A program made the translations under genes and the position numbers. DNA of 64,000 bases. Origin: CAVPJC01 sp963705155. Lineage in GTDB: Bacteria > Chloroflexota > Anaerolineae > Anaerolineales > UBA4823. Where the stretch lies: NCBI GenBank assembly GCA_963705155.1, contig CAVPJC010000012.1, positions 62,001 to 126,000 of the forward strand, read 5' to 3'. Positions 53,276-63,201 of the stretch are shown here, piece after piece (the first letter of the stretch is position 1; each line of letters opens with the position of its first letter). A model generated the notes under the pieces. The model worked only from the letters and a program-made list of their open reading frames with translations. It was not told the DNA's origin and ran no database searches.

Positions 53276-53515
53276 CTCTTATTGAAGAAAATTCGTAATC
53301 ATAACTGTCATCGTTTTTTATGACATTTGTCATATGACATCATGACCCGGGATTTACATCATCGTCAGTACCGCAGATTACCGGTGATTACCGCAGATGA
53401 AATAATTATGCAGATTCCGGATGGATACAACAGCTTTGAAATCAGTATAATTGGTCATCCAGACCTTCTTACTAATTTTGCAGAATGCGAGCGTCGGATT
53501 AGGATTTAAACACTC

Positions 53516-54443
53516 ATGGAAAACAACAAATTCGACCGGATAAAAACAGCCTGGGACACCTGGGCGAATTGTTTGAACGGTGATGACCAAAATTCCATTT
53601 TTAAACAAATCAATTTTATGCTATGGGATAGCGCAATTTTCGGTCTTCTGCTTGAGTGTCGTCATAGTAAGTTGAAATGGTATCCTGATAGACCGCCAAT
53701 AAATGCACAATTTTTTTCATTTTTAGGTAGGAACTATTTTGATACACAGGCTGCTGCAATTCGCCGGCTCACTGATAGCAGCTCTGGTTTGATGGGAGAC
53801 AAGAGTATTTATTCCTTATCTGCCATAATCAAGAACCTGCAAAAAATGCGGCCAGAATTGACCCGAACAATATTTTTTAGGCTGAGAGAATTGCCTCTCG
53901 ACCTGCCAGATGCTAAGGAAATTTATTCGAAATTATCAAGAACGGAGATGGGCTTTCGGATTCCACCCGAATTCAATTCGAGCCGAGTATCAGAAGCGCA
54001 CAAAGGTTTCGATCGCTTATGTGGGATTAACCAGAAGAACGAAACCCGGATAACGTCATCGCCGAACACGTATTGCTCGTCTCAGAGAAAAGTTGGAAAC
54101 GTGCAAGGATATCAAAATTTATGTGGATAAATACATAGCGCATTCAGCAACACCTGAAAGTCGTTCTGTTATACGTGATGAGTATAGGTTGACCCTTGAG
54201 CATTTACAGGGTGCTCACAAAACTGTAATTGAAATTGCTGAGTTTTTGTCGTTCCATCTTTTTTCGGTAGGCCATATTCCATTGCCATCGCCAAGGCCGT
54301 CATTATTCAAAAATTGGGATGTTGAATTGATTGATCATCGGGATACGAGCCGCTTAGAAACTGCATTCGCAGAATACGAGAAAAAAACAAACGAATGGAT
54401 GTTTGAAAGCGTGGATGCGATTTGGAACTGGATTGATCAATGA
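53516..54443 (+). CDS. AbiU2-like HEPN protein (putative, frameshifted)
   Basis: About 309 residues across one break near 54060-54090. The first part has AWDTWANCLNGDDQNSIFKQ, then INFMLWDSAIFGLLLECRHS; the second has VDKYIAHSATPESR, similar to the AH-containing helix of AbiU2-type HEPN proteins, and ends FESVDAIWNWIDQ. I base the AbiU2 suggestion on these two segments only. The gene overlaps the GxxExxY gene by 4 bases (ATGA). AT-rich, so probably acquired. Confidence 0.5.
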
Positions 54444-54841
54444 ACAAAACAGAATACAAACATTCTGACATCACCCATCAGATCATCGGGGCGGCGATGA
54501 AAGTGCATTCCACCCTGGGTAATGGATTTCAGGAAGTGATCTACCAGCGCGCCATGGTGATCGAGATGAATAAACAGGGCCTTTCGTTCCAACGCGAGTT
54601 TGAAATGCAAATCTATTATGATGGTGTGGAAATCGGCACGCGCAGGGTGGATTTCCTGGTGGAAGGCAAGATCATGGTTGAACTAAAGGCACTGACTAAA
54701 CTAGAAGATGTTCACCTGGCCCAGGCAATCAACTACCTCGAAGCCTACTGCCTGGAGGTTGGTCTGCTGCTCAATTTTGGCGCAAAGAGCCTGGAATATC
54801 GACGGGTGGTGAATAGCAAACTCCCGGGCCAGCAGAAATGA
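54440..54841 (+). CDS. GxxExxY protein (PDDEXK_3 family)
   Basis: A 133-residue protein. The name-giving motif is GNGFQEVIY (residues about 29-37). The nuclease-like residues are in RRVDFLVEGKIMVELKAL (Asp, then E-x-K), followed by QAINYLEAYCLEVGLLLNFG. The function of this family is unknown. An ATCTGTG-type repeat lies directly after it, an association also seen in other genomes as I recall. Confidence 0.88.
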   Translation: MNKTEYKHSDITHQIIGAAMKVHSTLGNGFQEVIYQRAMVIEMNKQGLSFQREFEMQIYYDGVEIGTRRVDFLVEGKIMVELKALTKLEDVHLAQAINYLEAYCLEVGLLLNFGAKSLEYRRVVNSKLPGQQK

Positions 54842-54867
54842 ACCGACGTACTCGTGCCAGAAGCATC

Positions 54868-54900
54868 TGTGAAATCTGTTCATCTGTGTCATCTGCGGTT
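54868..54900. repeat. Single ATCTGTG repeat copy after the GxxExxY gene
   Basis: Reads AAATCTGTTCATCTGTG followed by TCATCTGCGGTT, a degenerate copy of the units at 41325-41516. Confidence 0.6.
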
Positions 54901-55020
54901 CGGACAATGGCGCATTCCCCATCAGGGCCAGGCTAAACTCCTCTCCATATTTTCGGAGAGATATTGTAAAATTCACCCACCGAACTTGGGCGCCCCGGCG
55001 CCGTACACCTCAGGAAGAAA

Positions 55021-55926
55021 ATGACCTCACCTACCGTTCACACCCTCGATTTAAATTTCATGGGCATCCCCGGCGCGATTGCCGCCTACCTGATCCCACA
55101 CCGCCACGGCGCGCTGCTGGTGGAGAGCGGCCCCGGCTCCACCCAGGCCGCCCTGACGGCCGGCCTTGCCCGGCACGGCTATACCCTCGCCGATATCAGC
55201 GATGTGCTCCTCACCCATATTCACCTGGATCACGCCGGGGCTGCCGGCTGGCTGGCGCGCCAGGGAGCGCGCATCCACGTCCACCCGCTGGGCTCGACGC
55301 ACATGCTCAACCCCGAAAAGCTGCTCTCCAGCGCCGCCCGCATCTACGGTGACCAGATGCAAACTTTGTGGGGTGATTTTTTACCCGTTCCCCCCGAGCG
55401 CCTCAACGTGCTCGCCCCCGATGATGTGGTCGAGGTGGGCGGTCTGCGCCTGCGAGCCGTTGATACCCCCGGTCACGCCGACCACCACTTTGTGTATATA
55501 TATGAAGACCTCTGCTTCAGCGGCGATGTGGGTGGTGTGCGCCTCTCCAACCTGCGCCACCTGCGCCTGCCCATGCCGCCGCCCGAGTTCCACCTGGAAA
55601 AGTGGCGATCCAGCCTGCAAACCCTGCAGAGCCTCAACTTCCGTCGTATTGCCCCCACCCACTTCGGCATATTCAACGATGCCGGCTGGCACCTGGCGGC
55701 CCTGGCCAAAGCCCTGGACGATGTGGAAGCCTGGATGTCCGCCAACCTGCCCGGTGACCCGCCGGTTGAAACGATCAACACCGGCTTTATGGAATGGACC
55801 CGTCAGCGCGCCCTGGCGGATGGCGTTGACCCCGTGCAGATTCAGGCATACGAGGCCGCTAATCCTGGCTGGATGTCGGGTTACGGCATGCAGCGCTACT
55901 GGCGCAAAAACCGCATCCCTGCATGA
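55021..55926 (+). CDS. MBL-fold metallo-hydrolase
   Basis: A 301-residue binuclear-metal hydrolase with the signature THIHLDHAGAAGW (HxHxDH), the further His in VDTPGHADHH, Asp in CFSGDVGG and His in RIAPTHFG. The C-terminal part is an extra helical region. AGGAAGAAA precedes the ATG. The substrate is unknown; glyoxalase II-like thioester or lactone hydrolysis is typical of the group. It overlaps the next small gene by 4 bases. Confidence 0.9.
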   Translation: MTSPTVHTLDLNFMGIPGAIAAYLIPHRHGALLVESGPGSTQAALTAGLARHGYTLADISDVLLTHIHLDHAGAAGWLARQGARIHVHPLGSTHMLNPEKLLSSAARIYGDQMQTLWGDFLPVPPERLNVLAPDDVVEVGGLRLRAVDTPGHADHHFVYIYEDLCFSGDVGGVRLSNLRHLRLPMPPPEFHLEKWRSSLQTLQSLNFRRIAPTHFGIFNDAGWHLAALAKALDDVEAWMSANLPGDPPVETINTGFMEWTRQRALADGVDPVQIQAYEAANPGWMSGYGMQRYWRKNRIPA

Positions 55927-56069
55927 GCGAGCCCCCCACCCCATCTCCAGAGCCTGCGCCGCCACCCACCGATCTGGATGCCTGCCCACGCTGCGGCCAG
56001 CCGGTGGAAAGCATCGTCTGGGGTAAGACAGACTGCCCGCGCTGCGGCCTGCACTTCGAGTGCTGTTAG
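55923..56069 (+). CDS. Small zinc-ribbon protein (48 residues)
   Basis: The ATG overlaps the stop of the metallo-hydrolase gene (ATGA). After a Pro-rich start come two CxxC pairs, CPRCGQ and CPRCGL, about 18 residues apart, and a C-terminal ECC. Likely a single zinc ribbon with no other domain. Confidence 0.65.
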   Translation: MSEPPTPSPEPAPPPTDLDACPRCGQPVESIVWGKTDCPRCGLHFECC

Positions 56070-56106
56070 CGCATGCCGCCTGGCGTGAGATATTTCCTGT
56101 AATCCA

Positions 56107-56985
56107 ATGACAACCCACATCCCCCAGGCCCTGATTGACCGGCTAAAAGGAGCACGCCACGTATGCATCCTCACCGGAGCAGGCATTTCGGCGGAGAGCG
56201 GCATACCCACCTTTCGCCAGGCGCAAACCGGCCTGTGGGAGCGCTACCGGCCTGAAGACCTGGCCACACCGCAGGCTTTTCAGCGCAACCCCCGCCTGGT
56301 GTGGGATTGGTATGCCTGGCGGCGTGAGCTGGTGCGCGCCGCCCTCCCCAACCCCGGGCACCTGGCCCTGGCAACCCTGCAGGATCGCCTGGAAGCCGCC
56401 GGGCAGGCCTTCAGCCTGATCACCCAGAATGTGGACGGCCTGCACCAGCGCGCCGGCAGCCGCCGGGTGATCGAGCTGCACGGCAGCCTGCTGCGCGTGC
56501 GCTGCTTTGATGAGAACCGGCTGGTTGAAAATTGGGAAGCCCCCGAGGGTGCGCTTCGGCCTGGTGATCCGCTGCCAGACGGCACTATCCTACCAGACGG
56601 TAGTACCCTACCGCCCGGCGGTACCCTGCCCCTGCGGCAGTACTCTGCCGCCCGGCAGTACTCTGCCGCTCGGCAGTACTCTGCCGCGCTGCCCTGTTTG
56701 CGGCGGTCTGCTTCGCCCCGATGTGGTCTGGTTCGGCGAAGCCCTGCCGTCGGATAGTCTCCACGCTGGCTGGCAGGCAGCCTCCAACTGCGACGTGTTC
56801 TTTTCCATCGGCACCTCCGCCCTGGTGGAACCGGCCGCCTCCCTGCCGGCCCTGGCAACGAGCACGGCGCCACCCTGGTGGAAGTCAACCCTGTGGAAAC
56901 CCCGCTGAGCCTGCAAGCCGATCATGTCTTGCGCGGCCCGGCTGGTGAAATCCTGCCTGCCATGCTGCGCCTCGCCTGGGGTTAG
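56107..56985 (+). CDS. Sir2-family NAD-dependent deacylase with repeat-filled zinc loop (frameshifted)
   Basis: Sirtuin removing acyl groups from lysines with NAD. Clear motifs: ILTGAGISAESGIPTFR, ITQNVDGLHQRAG, ELHGS, CPVCGGLLRPDVVWFGE, FFSIGTSALVEPA and, after a second break near 56855, LVEVNP. The zinc module has only one Cys in the first half (RVRCFDENR) and CPVC in the second. Between them is a hexapeptide repeat coded by 18-bp units. The first frame break falls in that repeat (near 56630). It ends with TAG at 56983. Confidence 0.82.
56575..56693 (+). repeat. 18-bp minisatellite inside the sirtuin gene
   Basis: Six or seven units of the type CTGCCGCCCGGCAGTACT. In the corrected frame they code for P-x-G-S-T-L hexapeptides (PDGTIL, PDGSTL, PPGGTL, PLGSTL, PPGSTL, PLGSTL). 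The last three units are almost identical and each can form a CGGCAG/CTGCCG hairpin. Confidence 0.8.
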
Positions 56986-57144
56986 GCAAGGCTTATCCAT
57001 CGTTACAAGATGCATCAGGGGTGGGCCGGGCATGGGGATGCCCGGACTTTGATCCAGAATTACAAGCCACAGCAGCAATTCGTGATAAACTAAAATTGCG
57101 CAATAAAATACAATTCATTTAACACATTCCAAACAGAGGCATTT

Positions 57145-58387
57145 ATGACGACACTGAAACTGGGCATTGTTGGGGCGGGCTTTGTCGCCAATTTCCACCT
57201 GCGAGCGCTGCGCCAGGTGCGCAGCGTGGAAGTGGCGGGTGTGTATTCCCCGGCGGGAGCGGAAGCTCTTTCGGCTACGGTCAAAAAGTGGGGACTGGGA
57301 GCCGGCGTTGTTTACGCAACCATTGAAGAAATGGTCAGCCACGTGGACGCAATCGCCGTGTATGCGCCCAATTACGCCCGCCTGGAGATCGTGGAGCGCA
57401 TCGTGGAGGCCGTCAAAAAAGGCGCGGTCCTCAAGGGTGTGATCTGCGAAAAACCGCTCGGACGCACCGTCAGGGAAGCGCGCCGACTGGTGGAGCTGGC
57501 TCAAAGTGTAGGATTGAATACCGCCTATTTCGAGAACCAGATTTTTGCCAAGCCCATCCAGTCGCAGCTGGCGCAGCTGGCCCCGCAGCAAAAGACCATG
57601 GGCCCGCTGGTGCTCACCCGCTCGGCGGAAGAGCACGGCGGCCCACACGAAGGCTGGTTCTGGGACCCCACCCGCCAGGGCGGCGGTGTGCTTTCCGATA
57701 TGGGCTGTCACAGCATCGCCGTGGGCTGGTACGCCCTCAACCCCACCGGCACCCCCATCGATTACCTCAAGCCCGTCGCCGTCAGCGCAGAGACCGCCTT
57801 GCTGAAGTGGGGCCAACCTTACTGGCGTGAGAAGCTGCTCAAAGAGCGCGGCGTGGACTACACCAAAACCCCCGCAGAAGACTTCGCCACCGGCATGGTC
57901 ACCTATCAGAATCCACACAACGGCCAGCTGGTCAAAGCCCAGTTCACCGATTCATGGATGTTCGAGAAGCAGGGCCTGCGCCTGTTCATGGACGGCATGG
58001 GCCCGGGCTACGCTTTTGAGATCAACACCCTGGTGTCCTCGCTGAACATCTTCATCGGCGATGCCGCCGCCGAAGCAGCCGCCAATGCCGAGCTGGCCCT
58101 GGAGAAATCGACTGCCTCGCGGGCTGCTGGCGGTGCAGTACAATGAAGCCGACCTGTACGGTTATACCGACGAAAACGAGGATGCCGCCGCGGCGTTCCT
58201 GGCAGGCAGAGACGGCATGCTGCCCTGGAGCTATGGCCTGGAGATCACCAAGCTGGTGCTGGCTGCTTACATGGCCGCTGAAAAACGCCAGACGATTGAC
58301 CTGACCAACCCGGCCGTGCTGCAAGAGCTGGAAAGCTACGTCCCTCTCATCCAGCAGGGCCGCGGCGCTGAGGTGCTGTTCAGGTAA
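57145..58387 (+). CDS. Gfo/Idh/MocA-family oxidoreductase (one frameshift)
   Basis: NAD(P)-dependent sugar-type dehydrogenase. The Rossmann motif GIVGAGFVANFHLRAL opens the protein and ICEKPLGRTVREA carries the catalytic Lys; the C-terminal alpha/beta domain includes LSDMGCHSIAVGWYAL with the usual Asp and His. The frame breaks near 58110 (ALEKSTASR to GLLAVQYNEADLYGY), giving about 413 residues. It ends just before a strong terminator. Substrate unknown; a myo-inositol-like or amino sugar is typical. Confidence 0.88.
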
Positions 58388-58406
58388 CAGTCTCCATCTT
58401 CTTATG

Positions 58407-58445
58407 AATCAAAAAATGGGCGGCACAACCGCCCATTTTTTGATT
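58407..58445. terminator. Bidirectional intrinsic terminator between convergent genes
   Basis: AATCAAAAAATGGGCGG (58407-58423) and CCGCCCATTTTTTGATT (58429-58445) form a perfect 17-bp stem with a CACAA loop. A GC core with A and T tracts on both sides serves both the oxidoreductase gene and the ferredoxin oxidoreductase beta gene. Confidence 0.9.
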
Positions 58446-58454
58446 CCATCGTAT

Positions 58455-59503
58455 CTAAAACATCAGATCATTGACCATCTGGATCGTTTCCGGGGCGGGG
58501 CGTATGCGGCTCTCCGGCAGGCGGTTGAGCGGCTCGTCCACCAGGTTGTACATCTGCGTCAGCGATGGCTGGGTGGTATCGATATAGATCAGCCCGGTCA
58601 TCAGGCAGTTGCAGCGGTTGGCTTCTTCCAGAACGCGCATGGCTGCCGTGCGGTCGGTGGGGTCGTAATCGCGTTCCAGTTTCTTGAGCACCACACTCGA
58701 GCCGTCGTGCATGGTCACCTCAATCAGCTCGCCGGTTTCGTAATCCACCATGATCTCTTCGGCAGGCGGCACAAAGGAAAGCTCGTGCAGCGCCACCTCG
58801 TGCTCTTTGCCCCAGGCATACGAGTGCGTGGCCGATCCTGGTTGTTGAAGGTGACGCACGGGCTGATGATATCCAGCACAGCGATGCCGTCGTGGCTCAG
58901 GGCGGCCTTGATCAGCTCTTTGACCTGCTTGGGGTCGCCGGCGAAGGAGCGGGCGACAAAAGTCGCATTCCCCACCAGGGCTTCCCAGGCAATATCCACC
59001 GGCATGTAGGGGTTGGTGCCCTGGCTCTTCAGGGTCAGTCCCATCTCAGCAGTCGCCGAGAACTGCCCCTTGGTCAGCCCGTAGACGCCATTGTTTTCCA
59101 CGATGTACACCAGGCGCAAATTGCGGCGCACGACATGCTTGAACTGCCCCATGCCGATGCTGGCGGTATCGCCGTCGCCGCTGACGCCCAGCCCGCGCAG
59201 ACTGGTATCGCCGAACAGCCCGCCGGTCGCCAGGGAGGGCATGCGCCCGTGCAGGCCGTTGAAAGCAAAGGAGCGGTTGAGGAAGTAGGTGGGGCTTTTG
59301 CTGGAGCAGCCGATCCGCTAAAATTTCAGCACATCTTCGGGGACGATATCGGCCTCATACAGCGCGGTGATGATCTGGCTGGAAATGGAGTTGTGCCCGC
59401 AGCCCTGGCACAGCGTGCTGGGGTTGCCGCGGTAATCGGTCTTGGATAAACCCACAAGATTAACCTGCAGGCGTGAGCCTGTGGAAGTAGTTTGTTCCGT
59501 CAT
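58455..59503 (-). CDS. 2-oxoacid:ferredoxin oxidoreductase, beta subunit (frameshifted)
   Basis: Thiamine-diphosphate subunit that oxidatively decarboxylates a 2-oxoacid (2-oxoglutarate type most likely) and passes electrons to ferredoxin. N-terminus STLCQGCGHNSISSQI, then GCSSKSPTYFLN, HGRMPSLATG and the cofactor motif GDGDTASIGMGQ, followed by NGVYGLTKGQ. The frame appears to stop at TAG in a TTTT run near 59320. Two compensating one-base changes (one T fewer, one G more) restore KFSGIGCSSK. A further break lies near 58842. The ATG at 59503 has GGAG overlapping the end of the alpha gene. Confidence 0.87.
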
Positions 59504-59505
59504 CT

Positions 59506-61360
59506 TATTTCTCCTCCCGGGCAGCGGCGCCGGTCTGTTCCAGGATCATGGTACGCACCTTGCGGGCGGTGAAGGGCAGCCCGTCGGTGTAGGCCAGGGC
59601 GGCCATGCGCGGTCGCCAGCTGCGGATACTCAACCGTCAAAAGCTGGTGGAGCTGGCCGTCCCGGTTCATTTCTACCACGCAGATGCTGTTCATGGTCGC
59701 GAATAAAGGCTTCCACGTCTTCATTAAAGGGCACGGCGCGCACGCGCATGTAACTGGTGGCGACGCCCATGCCATCCAGCTGGTGACGCGCCTCCTGGAT
59801 GGCCGGTTCAGTGGAGCCGAAGGCCACGATGCCGACCTTTGCGCCTTCCACCCGCTCGATCACCGGCGGGGGTACATAGCTGCCGTCCGGTGTTATATTT
59901 CTTTTTCAGGCGGTCGAGCATATCGTGCCAGACGGTGGCGTCTTCGGTGTACTGGGCGTGTTCGTTGTGACCGGTGCCGCGCGTGAAGTAGCCGGCGCGC
60001 GGGTGGCGGTTGCCCGGGATGGTGCGGTAAGGGATGCCGTCGCCATCCACATCTTTGTAGCGCGCCCAATCACCGCCCAGCCGTTCCAGGTCTTCTTCCC
60101 ACAGCACTTTGCCACGATCCATAGGCGTGGGCGGGTATTCGAAGGGGCGCGTCATCCACTAATTCATCCCCAGGTCCAGATCGGAGAGCACAAATACCGG
60201 TGTCTGCAAACGCTCGGCAATATCGAAGGCTTTCCAGCCGAATTCGAAACATTCCTGCACCGAGCCGGGCAGCAGGATGACCTGCTGGGTGTCGCCGTGC
60301 CCCATAAAAGCCACAAAAGTCAGATCGCCCTGCATGGTGCGGGTTGGCAGGCCGGTGCTGGGACCCACCCGCTGCACGTCCCAGACAACAATCGGCACCT
60401 CGGTGAAATATCCCAGGCCGGCGTATTCGGTCATCAGGCTCAGCCCCGGGCCGGAGGTGGCCGTCATCGAGCGCAGCCCGGCCCAACCGGCGCCGATCGC
60501 CATCCCAATCGCGGCCAGCTCGTCTTCGGCCTGGATGACGGCAAAGGTGTTTTTACCGCTCACAGGGTCCTTGCGCAGCTTGGGCAGATACTCATAGATG
60601 GTTTCAGAAAGCGAAGACGCCGGTGTGATCGGATACCAGGAGACGAACTGCACACCGCCATAAATCGATCCCAGCGCGCCGGCGGTATTGCCATCGGCCA
60701 GGATATAGCCCTGCGTGGCGTCCATTGGCTCCACACGGAAGGGGTCCACCTTTTCCAGGTTGGCGGCAGCCCATGCGGCAGCGGTTTTCACCACCCCCCA
60801 GTTCAATTCGATCGGTTTGGGTTTGCCTTTAAAGTGGAAAGTGATCGCCTGCTGGATTGCGTCCAGGCTGATGCCGAGCATCTGCGCCACGATGCCCACA
60901 TAGACCATATTGGCAACGTAATCCCGCAGGTTGGAGGGCGCTCCCGAGTCCTTGACGATTTGCTTGACCGGCATGGGATAGGCGGTGATATCTTTCCGGC
61001 CCACACCCAGCTTGATATCATCGGCATAGAAGAACACGCCCCCCGGTAGCACATCCGCCAGGTCGCGCAGGTAGGTGGCCGGGTTGATCGCCACCACCAC
61101 CTCTTTTCTTCTCGCCGCGCCAGGTAACCATCTTTGCTGACCCGGATGGTGTACCAGGTGGGCAGCCCCTGGATGTTGGAGGGGAACAGGTTTTTGCCGG
61201 AGACTGGGATGCCCATTTTGAACAGGGCGCGCTGCAGGGTCAGGTTGGAAGTCTGGCTGCCGGATCCATTGACCGTGGCAACGGTGATCGAAAAGTCGTT
61301 CACCGTGGCAGCCGCCTCGGTTGGGATTTGTTCACGTATTTCGGGAATTGCCTGGCTCAT
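59506..61360 (-). CDS. 2-oxoacid:ferredoxin oxidoreductase, fused gamma-alpha subunit (frameshifted, in-frame TAG)
   Basis: About 618 residues. The N-terminal gamma domain (VATVNGSGSQTSNLTLQRAL, LFPSNIQGLPTWY) is fused to the alpha domain (WYPITPASSLSETIYEYLP, ATSGPGLSLMTEYAGLG, FVLSDLDLGMN). An in-frame TAG at 60159-60161 falls inside the conserved segment LGMN-x-WMTRPFEYP, with the frame open on both sides. Further breaks lie near 61110, 59895 and 59690-59610. AAGGAG precedes the ATG at 61360. It forms an operon with the beta subunit. Confidence 0.85.
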
Positions 61361-61384
61361 TTGGGCTCCTTTTTGGATATGGAG

Positions 61385-62119
61385 TTAGCGTTCTTCAATT
61401 ATATTGGGTGCAGGCGCCTGGTGGCTGCTGCCATCGGCAGGCGCAGCAATAAGATGGTAGATCATACCCGCGTGCTGTACCATGGCCTGGTAACCGGCGT
61501 CATAATCGCCGCTGCAGATGGCATCCACCATCTTCTGGTGGTACTGCCAGACTTCCTGCAGATATTCGTAACCGGCGTAGAGATTGAGGCCCACGGCTTC
61601 GTAAGCTTCCCAGTAGGCTTCAAGAATACCCTGCACAAAAGGATTGCCCAACCGGTGAAAGATGGTCAGGTGCAGGCGACGATGCTCGTCGTGGGGAATA
61701 TGCACGTGCGGGCCGCGCAGCTTCGCCCAGGCCGAATCCACCAGGCGGCGCAGCTCGGTATGGTCTTCGGGGGTGAGCAGACACACGGCCTCATGCCAGC
61801 AGGCAGCCTCCAGACTGTTGCGCAACCTGGAGAAGGCTTCGAAGTAGCCGCGGTCGATCTCAAGGGCATAGGCCAGCGACTGGCGCACCGCCGGCAGGAA
61901 GGAATACGACTGGCGGCGTATCCCGGTGCGCGGGCGCACCTCCACCAGGCCCAGGGCACGCGCCACTTCCAACTGCTCGCGCAGGCGGGCCACGCTCACA
62001 CCCAACTCATTGCTCAGGTCGTTGAGCGATGGCAGGCGCGGCGCCTCGCCAGAAGCAGGGTCGTCATGCAAAGCCGCCAGGTACTGCAGGAATTCCGAAT
62101 TGGAGGTTGGTCGCAGCAT
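61385..62119 (-). CDS. FadR/GntR-family transcriptional regulator
   Basis: A 244-residue repressor. The winged helix covers residues 20-75 (LPSLNDLSNELGVSVARLRE, ALGLVEVRPRTGIRR) and the all-helical FCD effector domain follows, with HDEHRRLHLTIF and QYHQKMVDAI contributing likely metal- or acid-binding His residues. It lies 24 bases upstream of the oxidoreductase operon on the same strand, and so probably regulates it in response to an organic acid. Confidence 0.88.
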   Translation of the reverse strand: MLRPTSNSEFLQYLAALHDDPASGEAPRLPSLNDLSNELGVSVARLREQLEVARALGLVEVRPRTGIRRQSYSFLPAVRQSLAYALEIDRGYFEAFSRLRNSLEAACWHEAVCLLTPEDHTELRRLVDSAWAKLRGPHVHIPHDEHRRLHLTIFHRLGNPFVQGILEAYWEAYEAVGLNLYAGYEYLQEVWQYHQKMVDAICSGDYDAGYQAMVQHAGMIYHLIAAPADGSSHQAPAPNIIEER

Positions 62120-62165
62120 GGAGAGTTTTCCAATCAGGGGAGATTTATTCCAATTATTACGATTA

Positions 62166-62181
62166 ATCGGATTATTCCGAT
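62166..62181. promoter_or_regulatory. Palindrome upstream of the FadR-type gene
   Basis: ATCGGA-TTAT-TCCGAT is a perfect 6-bp arm palindrome in an AT-rich stretch 46 bases before the regulator start. Likely the regulator's own operator. Confidence 0.4.
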
Positions 62182-62254
62182 GATTGGATGGATTTTACCA
62201 CCCCAATCCCGCTGCGTCAAGCCCTGCGGGCGTTGGGCGGCATTGGGACGCCGC

Positions 62255-62420
62255 CTCCTCAGGATGAGCTATTTCCTCCCTGCAGGCCGGGCATCCCCAT
62301 GCCCGGCGATCCCCAACCAACCCTCACCCGCCTGAATCCCGGGCATTCCCATGTCCGGGCCACGGCGGCATGGGGATGCCGCCTCCTCAGCCAGGGATGC
62401 CGCCCTCTCAACTGGGGATG
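62255..62420. repeat. GGCATCCCC / GGGGATGCC short repeats
   Basis: GGGCATCCCCATGCCCGG and related pieces (GGCATGGGGATGCCGCCTCC, AGGGATGCCGCC, TGGGGATGC) occur several times. Similar pieces lie at about 8884-8910 and 57026-57045. This 310-base gap (62120-62429) otherwise shows no gene. Confidence 0.5.
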
Positions 62421-62429
62421 CTGAGAAAT

Positions 62430-62955
62430 CTAAGGAACCGTTTTATAAGTCAGCCCCACCTTGTACCAATCCGGTCCGTCCTGGCGTACTGTCATCGAAA
62501 CCCACAATCAGGGTGTATCCATTGCTGGCCTTGGGCTGCTGATAGATGAATGCCCGATAGCGCACTTGCATGAGGCTCAACGTCACAGTTTGCTCTACCG
62601 CCGCCAAAGCAGGCAGACCGGTGAAGGTGGATGAGAAGCACATGCAGTCCCGGTTCTCAGCATCGGGGATATCCGGCCAGTTGGGGAGCCACCCCTTGCT
62701 CATAAATACTGTGGGGTAGTCTGCGTACATGTGCCTCCCGGGAGCCGCCGCCCAGTGATGGTACCACTGCGCCTGGTTCCCCTGGATCATCAGGTAGCTT
62801 ATACCATCAATGTAAGCCCCCACAAGCAGTGTCGATTTCACCACCCCTCCGCCGCCGCTGGCGGCAGCGGGCGTCACAACGGGCCCAAAAACGAACCCGA
62901 GGGCCAGCCCTGCCAACAGTAGAAAGCGAATCACCTGCAACCAGGTTTTCTTCAT
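62430..62955 (-). CDS. Secreted protein of unknown function
   Basis: About 170 residues with an N-terminal signal peptide (MKKTWLQVIRFLLLAGLALG, cleavage probably after TPAAA). The mature part contains YLMIQGNQAQWYHHWAAAPG and SKGWLPNWPDIPDAENRDC. AGGAGGA precedes the ATG at 62955. The given frame stops at 62443, but the alternative frame DGPDWYKVGLTYKTVP to 62430 looks better as a C-terminus, so a break near 62490 is likely. No family recognised. Confidence 0.6.
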
Positions 62956-63201
62956 ATCAGTTCCTCCTTCCCGAAATGATTTAGCTAACCAGGTCGTGTT
63001 TGTTTCCGACGCGATCCCCCGGTCAGCTATCCATTCCACCCTGAAACAAACCAAGCCCCTGCACACGTACAGGAGCTTGATCAAGGTTCGATGGTAGTAC
63101 ATTCAGCCGGTTATGGCTGCGCCTTTTTGTAATGCGCTCCGCTGGGTGGAGACAGTACCATTGTCGCGCCGTTCGCAGGCCGAAGTCAACCAATTACGGT
63201 C

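Noticed and set aside
53327..53509. Short plus-strand ORF (60 codons) before the AbiU2-like gene
   Set aside because: No ribosome binding site, no family, and it lies in the intergenic region upstream of the oppositely oriented peptide operon.
11385..60161. Global TAG recoding of the genome
   Set aside because: Several genes (Nudix, repeat peptide, sirtuin, small zinc ribbon) end at TAG exactly where the family ends.
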